Shown in pieces: positions 33,901 to 45,900 of a stretch of DNA of 64,000 nt. The stretch's first letter is position 1. Each line of letters begins with the position of its first letter. The translations under genes and the position numbers were made by a program. Source of the DNA: Macrothele yani (Eukaryota > Arthropoda > Arachnida > Araneae > Macrothelidae); assembly GCA_039090855.1 (NCBI GenBank), contig CM077011.1, positions 26,131,001-26,195,000 on the forward strand, in the 5' to 3' direction. The notes beneath the pieces are model-generated. The model was not told the DNA's origin, did no database searches, and saw only the letters and a list, made by a program, of their open reading frames with translations.

Positions 33901-36900
33901 TGTAATATTCGGCAGTGCACCTTGAGTTGCTGAACTGGGAGTGAAGTGCTAATATGTGCTTGTGGCTATAGTGGGGTAATTATTTTGAACACTGAAACGT
34001 ATGTAATGGACGAGAATACTGTACTGGAGATGGACGAAATGAGTATCTCTTATCGAAATAAACATCCCATTCGTACTTACTTCATATGTATTATTTCGTT
34101 GAAATCACTTTACTTGCGGCGAAGACGGAGCAACTACTCATTTCATACACTTACAATCTCCAATACCTACATGCACGCATTTGTGGTCCGAGGGGTGGAA
34201 CAATTGTCAAATAACCTACATAACGTATGAGGGTGTACTGGTTGCTAGTTTATTCACGTTGTATTGTTTCCCATAAATTATTGGTTAATTATTAACAAAT
34301 AGTTAACCATTACGATTATAATGGGTAACTGCTACACGTCATTACAATTATCATGTAACTTTAATAACCAGTTCGCCATTACCATGTAATGGTAACGCTA
34401 AGTTTTTGTTCCCATTACCATTACGCTGTAATGCATTGCCGATTAATTCAATTACGATTTTTCCCAACTCTTGTTAGAACGTTGCATTCCCTTGCCAGCG
34501 GAATCCGTAAAAGCTATAAATGTATTCTCCTCCGGACCCCGAAAACTCACAAATAAAAGGAACCATACTCGTGGCTGATGCATCAGTGCAAAGTATTAGT
34601 AAACATGTTCCCACTGGCAGACAAAGACACCCGACAAATGAGTTAATAAGTTGCCACTGGCAGATAGGGACATCCCATAAAGCAGTTAACATGTGAAAAC
34701 TGGAAGTTTGGAACATTCGATAAATTGATTAACGTAGTGCCACCGGCACACAGGGTCATCTGATAAATTAGTTAACATGTTGCCTTAGAGAGACAGGGAT
34801 CCAGAAAAACTAAGCATAAGATACTCCTAAACTGTCAGATTGAAGCCAGTGTATTTTTTAAAAATACGTTACTCTGATATGACTAGAAAGGACAGCAAAA
34901 ATAATAAAATTATCTACCCTGTAGGAAGCGTAAAGGATCGGCAAAAAACAGAAGCAGGAGGAAAGATGCGTAACACTAAAGCATACCTGGAAAAGTAGTC
35001 AAACTAAGATATTCTGGCCAAAACATTGTCCACCCTGCCAAAAAATAAGAAGAACAGAGAATATGCATAGAGTTAATAATTCCCCGTATAGACCGGGTAT
35101 TTCAGAGTTCGACAGAAAGCCAGATTTGATACGAAGGGAATGTTCTCAATTTGAGCACCACTGAATGGGGAATTGACAGTAATTTGCCATCATTGCTGAA
35201 CTTAGCACATGCTTAACTTGACAAAGCACTGAGTCTCGGGGTGAACCCATGATGTACAAAAGGAAAAAGCACTCAGAGGATTTCAAAGTGATCCAGCGAC
35301 GAACGTTCATAGTAAAAGATATTCCAGCACCAAGAGTCTCACTTTAACACATTTGTTTTGTTACAACCAATCGCTGCCTACTTCTTTCCGCGAAATCTCT
35401 ACCCATTTTTGCATGCACGAAACACATTCAAAATGTGAAATTGCCCCTCACTCTATTCGAGACAGAAGTAAAAGACATCATTTTGTGGTCTTTAAGCCAA
35501 GCACAATCTCAGAGGGATGCAGCATAAATTTCGTCCAGCAACACATCCCTAAATTCCCAAGAGCTGCCAAAGTGTCGCAGGGGTAGATTATGTTCATTTC
35601 TCTGAGATGGATCCGGGTTTGAATCCCGGTGAGGTACGGATGTTGTATTTGTCTAGCCCTAAATATGTGACGGGCGCACAGATGAAAACGGGTCACGGGT
35701 CAGCGGGTCACAATTTCCTGCGAGTCGAAGAGTCGACAGTTTCTTGAGTGTCGAACTGGTTGGGCCAAGGTGTTCCTGACCCGATTTCCAACCGGTTTTA
35801 TTTCCGTTTCATTTTTGAAAAGAGAAATGCATACTGTGAAATTTTGTGCTCGATGCTGTTGACAGCGGAGAGAAAAAGGATTTGTCACACACAAATATTT
35901 CCGTCTGTTTCTTAAAGAAAAGAAGATATCCACCGACCGACGATACCATATCGTAAAACGATACTTCCTTTGCATTTGTTTTCAGTGCGATTGTCAGGAT
36001 CAAGATAGAGGCAAACGCCTATCACCTGCTTCTCTGATGATTCACTCTCTCACACCGCGCGTGTCACATTGTAAGACAGAGTTACTTTTCACAGTGCATC
36101 TTTTGCGCTGAGCATTTAGAGATTTTCGTTTGACGTGCTAATATCCCGTTTCATTGCATGTCGTGTCGGAATTAATTCCTTATTTGTTAATATGAACGAA
36201 TTTAATATTAAGGAGATTGAAAAAGGCGCTGAGGTCAGCAAATACGTTCTTGTTGAAAACAAAAAGTGGAAGAGTAAATGCTGGAAGTTGTTTCACCTCA
36301 TTAAGAAACTAGAATAGGTTTCACAACAATACTAATTTTCACAAGCTTGCGATGAGGTGAAAGTTTCTAAAATGAGAATGTTGATTTCATGAGTGTTCCT
36401 TCCTTTTGAGGGGCAACGATGAAATCAGCATTCACATTTTGGAAACTTTCAACTTATCGGAAGCTAGTGAAAATGTTTTGTTGCTGTAAAACATATTCTG
36501 AAGCTATCAAGAAAACAGCAAAAACTGAAATTAAACATGAAAGTTACTTAATTCAAAAATTGCGACTGTAGCACCATCAAAATTAAGCGCAACAGCCTTA
36601 ACAACACTGCGGCGGGTCATTTTGACTCTCGCAGATGTGTTGAAAACATGTGTAAAACAGTTAGGTTATGTGGGAAACGACAGTTTCAACACTTCCTGTA
36701 TGTAAGTGAGTAACATACACTGGCGGAAAGTAAAAAAAGAACACCAAGAAGGAATTGGCGGACTATCATTAAATTTACATATGTTAATGGGGTCGAGTTT
36801 ACGTAGGTGTGATGTTAATTTCGGGACTAACCGGTGAGCGCTTATGCCACAGCACGGCGTAATATGCAAATTATCGTCGGTGGTATTTAAGGAGTACGGC

Positions 36901-39900
36901 GAAGTGAATGTAATCAGTCGTCGGCGTACGGACACGTGCGAAGACCCTGAAGAAACTGCAATGCCTGGATATGGAAGACGTGTACGATTTCAGCAGTTAT
37001 CGGACTTTGGGCGAGGTCGTCTAGTCGGACTCCGCGAGGCCGGGTGGTTGTATCGTCGTATTGAGGAGAGAATTGGATGGGAAGTATCGGTGCTGGTACA
37101 ATGGTGGCGTAGATGGTCCGAGGAACATTCCCACACAAAAAGACTTGGAACCGGAAGTCACAGACGAACTGATGAGCGGACCGATCGACGCATAAGAAGA
37201 GCAGCGCTGTCAAGCAGAACATCCACAGCGACGCAAATCCGAGCTGCTTTTGCACCTGAGGTGACTGTGCGAACAATCCGTAACCGTCTACTGGATGCAG
37301 GACTACGTACACGTGTGCCTCTGTCATGTGTACCTCTGACTCAAGCCCATCGTCAGGAACGGCTGCAGTGGTGTCGCCAAGGTCTGCACTAGAGAACGCA
37401 ATGGCGATCTGTCGTGTTCAGCGATGAAAGCAGATTCTGCTTGGGAGCCTCCGATGGCCGTATGCTTGTTCGCAGACGCACAGGGGAGCGTCTCCACCTT
37501 TCTTGCATCCGCCAGCGACACACAGGGCCTACACCTGGTCTCCTGTTGTGGGGAGCGATTAGCTATCACTCCCGTACACAACTAGTGTTTGTACCGGGTA
37601 CGTTAAGCAGCACCTCCTACATCAACAACATCATTCAGCCCGTTGTTGTGCCATTTGTAAGGTCGGTCTATCGTGGTGTTTTCCTCAAGATAACGCACGC
37701 CCACACACGGCACGTGCAACGCAACATGCACTTCAGGGTTTGAGACAATTTCCATGGCCTGCACGTTCACCGGATTTGTCCCCCATTGAGCACGTGTGGG
37801 ATTTTATGGGACAACGACTCATTCGGTCTCCACGGCCAGCCACGACCATCCCCGATTTACGCGTCCAGGTTGAGGATGCTTGGAACTCAATACCCCAAAC
37901 TTACATCCAACATCTGTACGACAGACTCCATGCCAGAATTGCACAGTGTGACGCAGTTCATGGCGGTTCAACTTGGTACTAACTATGTTACATGGAAATG
38001 TTATTTTTCAGTTTACCAGCAAATATAGCTGTATTTTGCCACAGGTATCGTCGATTGCAGATGTGTCCAATTACTTGTTGGTAGATAGTGTATATATATA
38101 TACACGATCGAGTCACATTTTTGTGACCACCAGTTAATATCCAGAATAACCGCCGTGTGCAGAGCGGACAGCAGCTAGACGGCCTGGGAGTGACTCAGTA
38201 AGGTGCTGGAAGGTGTTCACAGGTATGTGGAGTCAAACTGACTGCAGTGCATCTGACAGCTGCTGGAGGGTGCGTGGTGCAGGATCCATAAAGCAAACAA
38301 CACGATCGAGGTGGTCGCACAGATGCTCAATTGGGTTTTTACGTTTGGGGAATTCGGGGGCCAGGGAAGTACTTTGAATCTTCATCGCGCTCTTCCAACC
38401 ACTCTCAGACATTTCTGGCTGTGTGACACGTCGCATTGTCGTTCTGAAAGAACACATCCTCCCCAGGTAAAATAGTCAGCATGTATGGGTGTACGTGGTC
38501 TGCAAGGATGGGATTCATTACGAATTCGGTCCATAGTGCCTTTCACAGGTATGAGTGGACCCAGGGAATGCCACGAAAACATTCCCCAGACCATAACGCT
38601 GCCCCACCAGCTTGTGTTCTTTGAGCAATGGTCGAAGAGTGTTTGTTCTCCGATGTTTCTCGCCTTATACGCCAACGTCCATCCGTTCGATGAAGCAGAA
38701 AACGTGACTCATCGGAGGAGACAATGCTTTACCAATCAGCGGAGGTCCAATTCCAATGTTGCCGTGCAAATGTAAGCCTTTCCAGCCGATGCACCGTCGT
38801 TAGCATAGGTGCAGTAACCATCCGTCTGCATCGGAGCCCCGTACGTAGCAGGGTTCTCTGAACTGTCCTTTTAGAAACACTTCCGGTAGCTCACTTGGTT
38901 CATTCGGCAAGCGAGTTGCTCCACTGTAGCGTGTCGATCGGCCTTCACGCACCTTCGAAGCCGACGTCCATCTCTCACATTAATTGCACGTGGTGCTCTG
39001 CAGTTTCCACATCGCTTATTCCCAATGGTGCCATTTTTCTAATCGCGATACGTTTTAACCATAGCAGCACGTAAACAGATCACAAACTGTTCTGTTTCAG
39101 CAATACTGCTACCCTTGGCCCGGAAGCCGATAATCATCCCTTTTTGCAAATCTGATAAATCGCCCCTTTCATCCATGAGAGCAACGAGTAATATGTTTTC
39201 AGAATGCCTACAGATACTTTATATACTCTCCAAGTTAGCTCACGACATGTGCGTTATTTCATTGGCTACCCTCTGTTGACGTCAAAAGTAGGAGGTGGTC
39301 ACAATATGTGACTCGACTGTGGATATGCACAGTGCGTCAAAGAACTTTTAAGACTGGCGCTAGATTTCAGCCTACAGTGGTGCCAACAGTGTAATCGTCA
39401 ATGCGTTATAAACCGTGACCATCTTCTTGCTTTCTGCCAAAAGTTCTGCGCAGTTGTTAAAGTAACTCAAACGAAACGGGCGTTCATTAGAGAAGTAAAA
39501 ATTTTTTCATGTTGAATTATTAAGACGGAACAAAGGGCTGTTATTAAATTTAACGCAAAACTTGGTAAAAGTGCCTCGAAAACGTACCAAATGATGAAAC
39601 AAGTTTACGGTGAGTTTTGTTTAAGTAGACCAAATGTTTTCCTGTGGCACAAACGTTTTTCGGACGGAAGAGAGACGCTAGAAGATGATAAGCATACCGG
39701 AAGACCAAGTTCATCTAGGACACCTGAGATTATGGAAAAAGTGCATGATTTCGTGGCAAACAGTCGATGTGCGTCACTAAGAATGTTGGAAAAGTCTTTA
39801 AACATCAACAAAGGAACGATTCGAACCATCCTGCATGAAGATTTGGGCAAAACAAAAGTCTGTGCTAAATTTGTTCCACACACGTTAACCAATGAACAAA

Positions 39901-42900
39901 ATCAAGGAGAAGTGCACATTGCAGAGACATCATTTCAGCCGCTGAAAATGATCCAAACTTTTAAAATCGATTGTTACAGGTGATGAAACGTGGTGTTTTC
40001 AATATGATTCTAAAACAAAGCGACAAAGTGCGAAATGGAAGTAAAAAAACTCGCCACAAGTCAAAAAAACAAGAAAAGTTCCATCGAAAATCAAAACAAT
40101 GCTCATTACATTCTTCGATAGTAAGGGTATTATCCACAAAGAATTTGTTCCAACTGGACAAACAATTACTGGTGAGTTTTATTTAAATGTTTTGAGGCGT
40201 TTGATGGGCAGAATTAGTCGCATTCGTTTAGAATATCGGGATGAAAACAGTTGGTGTTTGTTGCATGATAATGCACCCAGTCACACCTCACTTCTTGTTC
40301 TTAGAATTTTGGCGAAAATTAACTTCTGTGTGTTGAATCATCCCCCGTATTCACCTGATTTAGCATTCTGTGACTTTTCTTTGTTCCCAAAATTTAAAAG
40401 GATGTTAAATGGGTGTTATTTTGATGATATTTCGACCATACAAACAGTTTCAACGCGTGCCTTGGAGGCAATTCCGCAAAGTGAACTGCAACAGGCATTC
40501 GAATCATTATTAAATCGATGTAACAAGTGTATTGCAGCCGGAGGGACTTATTTTGAATAACAAACCAAAACAAATTATAATTTCTTGTTTCTATTTCATT
40601 TTACAGACCCAGACCTAAAAATTCTTTGACGCACTGTGTATATATATAATTATAAACTGGGTTTCAAATTTATAGTTCAAAACAGATTTGTCCGGGTCGG
40701 GCCCATATTATGTGACGTCCCGGTCCGCGTCTAAAATTTTTGACCCGTTTCCAACTGTGGACAGGCAGCTGCTTATATCCCTTCGAATTTCTCACAGTGG
40801 TCTTTAAATCCCAAAACCAAAGGAAAAATAAATCCCTAAATATACATTCCTTCCCCAGAAACAAAACATTCAGTACCCTAGAGTTCTACGTTTTATGCCC
40901 TAATAGTTGTCAAAGCAATTTCAGAAACCATGTAACAACGGTCATTCGCATGAGTAGAACACGTAGGATCAAAGAATGAAAAACATCCTTAATTCTGCAC
41001 TTCTTTCTTCTTAGAAGCAGTATTTCGTCAGTTCGTGTGCGAACCCTTCCACCCATTCACATCCAGTACAGCTTGGTTGCATGCCAAGTAGCAGATTCAC
41101 ATAACAACTTGAAATTTCAGTAATGCATACACTAATTGCATTTCTCTGACGACTCACCTTCATTTTTATTTTCTTTCAGAAGAGCGACGCCATTCATGTG
41201 GAGTGGGAAGAAAATAATGAAAGCATTCTGGACAGTGTCAATGCTATTTATGTCTCTTATATTTGGAGGGAACTTTCTGTCAAGATTTCTGGTGGTTAAA
41301 GCTTCCAGTGTTGATTCATTGGAGGATTTGGCACAAGCATCTCATATCACGCCTATTATAGAAAAGGATTCTTCTTTATCTTCGATTTTTCAGGTAATAC
41401 ACACATAGTAAATAATCAATGCACATAAAAAAATATGTGAAAAGATTTTCAATTTTCGATTGCAAAACCAATTTACCTGCAGACGATAGCATTGTGTGCC
41501 TGTTTCCACCCTGGTCGCGCAGTGGTCTAAGCGATGGCCTCTTGATCATTCGTCCGAAAGGGGTCCGGGTTCGAATCCCGGCGAGGCATAGATGTTGCGT
41601 TTGTCTTACGGCACTGGCTCTCTCCTTTCCCTGGAACCAGTGACCCTAAATTAGGGATGGGCGACTGCTTATAGCCCATTGAGTTTGCCAACCGAGGTCG
41701 TTAAACCTCCAATAAAACAACAACAACAACAACAAAAAAAAAAAAAAAAAAAACGCTGTCATGCCGCATGAGAAGGATTACATATTGACCGTATATGGAA
41801 TAATGTGTAGATCAACTTTCAATATGAATCTTATTATACACATCTAGGCAAGTTGGTAATACAGTCATTTGCAAAAGCTTAAGACCACCTGTTGGCATTA
41901 GTAGATTTCTGCCGATTGCTACTGTCTGTATTACTCAACTTCCTGTCGGTGTTGTATCATCCCACAGAGGCAGATGTTGATTGAGTTGGGGGAAGCGTGC
42001 GAGCGCTAGTTTGCTTCTGGTTTACATGCTGAGAAGTTTTTGTACCTACTTTCTGCATAGCAAAAAATGGGCAAAAAAGTGTCATTAAGGGTTACTCAGA
42101 GGGCACAAATAGTGCCTTTATATCATGAAGGATACTCCAAACAAGACATAAGAAGAAAGGTGAATGTGAGCAAGACTGTTATTCATAATACGATCATGCA
42201 ATATCGAGATACAGGTGAATTTAGCGACAGAAAGAGAAGTGGCCGTCGAAGGAATACAACCCCACATGATGACAATGCCATAAGGCGAATAATTATGCGC
42301 TCCCCGAGGAGTTCGTGCAAGAAATTCAAGGCCTTTCTACATTCAAAAGGTTCTGATATTAGAACCAGCACTGTTTCCCAACGCCTTAGCAAAGGTTTTG
42401 GATTAAAGTCATAAACTTGCACATAAACCCAGATTAACCTCTGTCATGAAAGAGAAGAGACCACAGTTTGCGAAGCGTCACCAGTCGTGGACTGCTGAAA
42501 ATTGGAGCCAAGTTCTTTTTTCTGATGAATCAATTGAGCGTCAATTAGAATCACGTGAAGCACATGTTCGACGACCAAAAGGCATAAAAAAATAATAAGT
42601 GAAAGGCATAATGAAAAATATATCGTTAGCCTCGTGAGATATCAACGTAGACAAATGATATGGTGTGTGATATCAGCATATCAGCATCCGATACTGCTAT
42701 ATTATCCTTTTTGCTGACAAGTACTACCATGACTGGTCCTTTTTATGTGGAAATGTTACGGAAGAAGCTGGTAACTCATATACAAGTGCACAGATGCATA
42801 ATCGTTATGCATGATAGTGTTCCATGCCTTAAGATCAAAGACAGTAAAGGACTATCTGCAGAGGAAAAGCATAACTGTGCTTGACTGGCCCTGTAAATGT

Positions 42901-45900
42901 CCCGACCTTAACCCAATCGAAAATTTCTGGGCCATTTTAAAAGACAAGGTAGCAGAAAAACAGCCATCAAATTCCCAAGCTTTGATTGACTCGATAAAGT
43001 ACGTGTGGTGCAAAGACATTTCAAGTGACTACTGCAAATCCCTCATTGAGAGTATGCCACATTGTATTCTGTCCGTTATAAAAAACAAAGGTGACCACAC
43101 AAAGTACTGATTTCGGTCATTTCGTGTTCTAAGAAATGTAAGTATTCATATGTGGCGTCATTTTTTTCAAATATCTCTGACTAGTAACTAGTTGTTTCTT
43201 TGAGAATCTTAATTTTCAGTAAATTGACAGGTTGTCTTAAACTTATGCAAATGACTCTAACTAAACCAGTTTTGTAACTTGCTCAAGAAAAGGGGAAGTT
43301 TACGTTGAATAAATGCGCGTTGTTGTAGCGTTATGCCTGTCTAAAATAAGAACATATGTGATTCGATTTCAAATTCAGTTCAACGCTACGAGAGATATGC
43401 TTTTCACAAACGTAAGCAAAATAGTACAGCAGCATTCGACTATGCTTTACATAAATCATTCTTTATTCCCATTTTACTAGATGCTCGAAAGCTTCACGTC
43501 TGGCGTTCTCATTTCTGCATTTAGCCCGTTGATTTCCGTACCTATACTACGTATAGTGCAGAGACGTGGACCTTAGCTAAAAGAGACATACAAAGGCTGC
43601 AGACAACTCAAAGTAGCATGGAGAGGTGCATGCTTGGTGTAACCAGGAGAGATAAGAAGAGGAACACGTGGGTCCGAAAAATGACAAGAGTGGAAGACAT
43701 CATGATCAGAGTTAAATCCCTGAAATGGCAATGGGCTGGACATACTGCCAGAAGAACAGACCATCGATGGACAGCCGAAATTTTAGATTGGATTCCAAGG
43801 GACAGGAAAAGACCCAGAAGAAGACCACATGGAAGATGGGTGGATGAAATTCGAAAGTATGCGGGAGTGACATGGAGGAGACTGGCACAAGACAGACCGT
43901 TGTGGAGGAAACTTGGGGAGACCTTCGTCCAGCAGTGGATTGATAATGGTTGACAATGATGATGATGATGATGATGACTCCCCACCAAACTGAGGCAGGT
44001 CAACATCCTCGTGTTCTCCATCGCGATTTACTGTTCTGAAACATTGACCTTAAATGCAACATGTCCCAGACGAATTAAGGCGTTTGAAATGCTACAGACG
44101 CATGCTAAGAATATCCTGGGTTGTGCATAGGGCTAATACATCAATTTTGAGAGAGCTCAGCGTAGACGCGCACAAGCGACTTCTTCCGACAATCCAAAAA
44201 CATACTTTCTTCGGGCACATCATCGGGCGAGGCTGTTCAGAAAATCTTTGCGTTCAGGGTAATGCCGACGACAAAAGAACGAGAGGACGTCCCCCAAACA
44301 GATTCATCGATCAAACAAGTTAGTAAGACCATGCAATGCATTGATTATGATAAGCTTTCCAACATACCCAGAATCATTACTCAACTTATTACTCAAGTTA
44401 TGAGAATAATGGCTGTGGAATCAATCTCCTCCTGTCCCCTGACCTTTGACCCCATTTCGATGATATAAAACAAATCTGGCTCAGTATACCTCCAGAACAA
44501 CATACTAACGTTTTGTCGCAACAGAATAATTTTTAGTCAAGTTATGAGGATAAAGGCTGTGCAATAAATCTCGCTCCTGTGACCTGACCTTTGACCCCAT
44601 TTTGATGATAATTTAGATGATATTCAACAGAACTAGTTCGGTATACCTCCAGAACAACATGATACAGTTTTGTCGCAATCGAAGCATTTTTACGTAAGTT
44701 ATGACGCTTAAGGGCGATGGAATAGATGCCTCTCCTATATCCTGACCTTTGACCCCATTTCGTCTATTTACAATAGGGTTTCTCCCCAGGCTGTCCCCTA
44801 CTACATACTAAAATTTCATCGAAATCGAACCATGTTTACGCGAGGTATCGTGTGGACGGGCAGTCAGACAAGTAGACAAAGTTGGAGCATATACGTTCTT
44901 TAATCTACGGTTCGAAAGCGTAAATAAAAACTCTCACAAGTCTGTCAGTTGCAGAAATCATGAGAAATGTGGAAGGAATGGTGAACCTTGACTACCGACA
45001 GGATGTTAATTGGGTCACGACGCTCGAACCGAGCAAAGAAGAGAGAGAGAGAGAGAGACTGCACTTTCCCCGAAGTCACTTATTTATCGCTCTTACCTTG
45101 TCTTATCTCCCTGTGAGTTTTTACTCCAGCTCATTTTCCATGCTTTCGAAGCCCTCCTATCTCCAACACCACGTCATAGCCTTTCCTCCAATATGCGCCA
45201 AAACATAACCTTCCTTTACTGATCATCTGCTTTAATTCCCACTGAAAGAAACTAAATTTTTCGATGCGAATGTACTACAGCATGATTCAAAGCTCTGCTT
45301 GCCAGCGACTGTCCTAATATAACAGTTGGAGAGCTGATTGACCATCCTTGCTACTCCCAAAAAACGTTAGTAAGTTACTATAAACGATGAAAGTTTTCTG
45401 TCTTTAACACGATTTAATGTTTAAAAGATGATAAATATATACAACTAAAACCATGAGCACTTTTAAGGCAGCGGCTGCCTCTTATTCAGATGTAATAAAT
45501 ATAGACACATTTAGTCCATATATAATATAGATCATTGCATTGTGGGAAGCATGGTAAGTTATTAACCAATAGTAATCTACATCTGCCAAAATGTTGCATA
45601 TACTGTTGGCCCAATGGTCCCCTACTACATACTAAAATTTCATCGAAATCGAACCATGTTTACGCGAGGTATCGTGTGGACGGGCAGTCAGACAAGTAGA
45701 CAAAGTTGGAGCATATACGTTCTTTAATCTACGGTTCGAAAGCGTAAATAAAAACTCTCACAAGTCTGTCAGTTGCAGAAATCATGAGAAATGTGGAAGG
45801 AATGGTGAACCTTGACTACCGACAGGATGTTAATTGGGTCACGACGCTCGAACCGAGCAAAGAAGAGAGAGAGAGAGAGAGAGACTGCACTTTCCCCGAA

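Larger units (their letters stand above)
35677..40759. mobile_element. hAT-like element inserted in a SINE and loaded with later insertions
   Basis: Ends CACAGATGAAAACGGGTCA and, inverted, CACAGTTGGAAACGGGTCA. 8-bp target duplication GACGGGCG / GACAGGCA. Subterminal GGGTC/GACCC repeats on both sides. Own sequence is about 35677-36717 plus 40640-40759. ORFs there (e.g. 36135-36317 plus, 35975-35700 minus) have no recognisable transposase motif, so it is non-autonomous or very decayed. Tc1-F, Tc1-B copy 2 and a mariner lie inside. Confidence 0.82.
35564..40833 (+). repeat. tRNA-derived SINE (family 1), split by a 5.1-kb insertion
   Basis: The head and B box (GGTTTGAATCCCGGTGAGG) with the body to GACGGGCG lie at 35564-35676. 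The 3' part (CTGCTTATATCCC...CACAGTGGTCTTTAAATCCC) resumes at 40768. The interruption falls exactly between GACGGGCG and its duplicated, mutated copy GACAGGCA (40760-40767). Confidence 0.85.
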
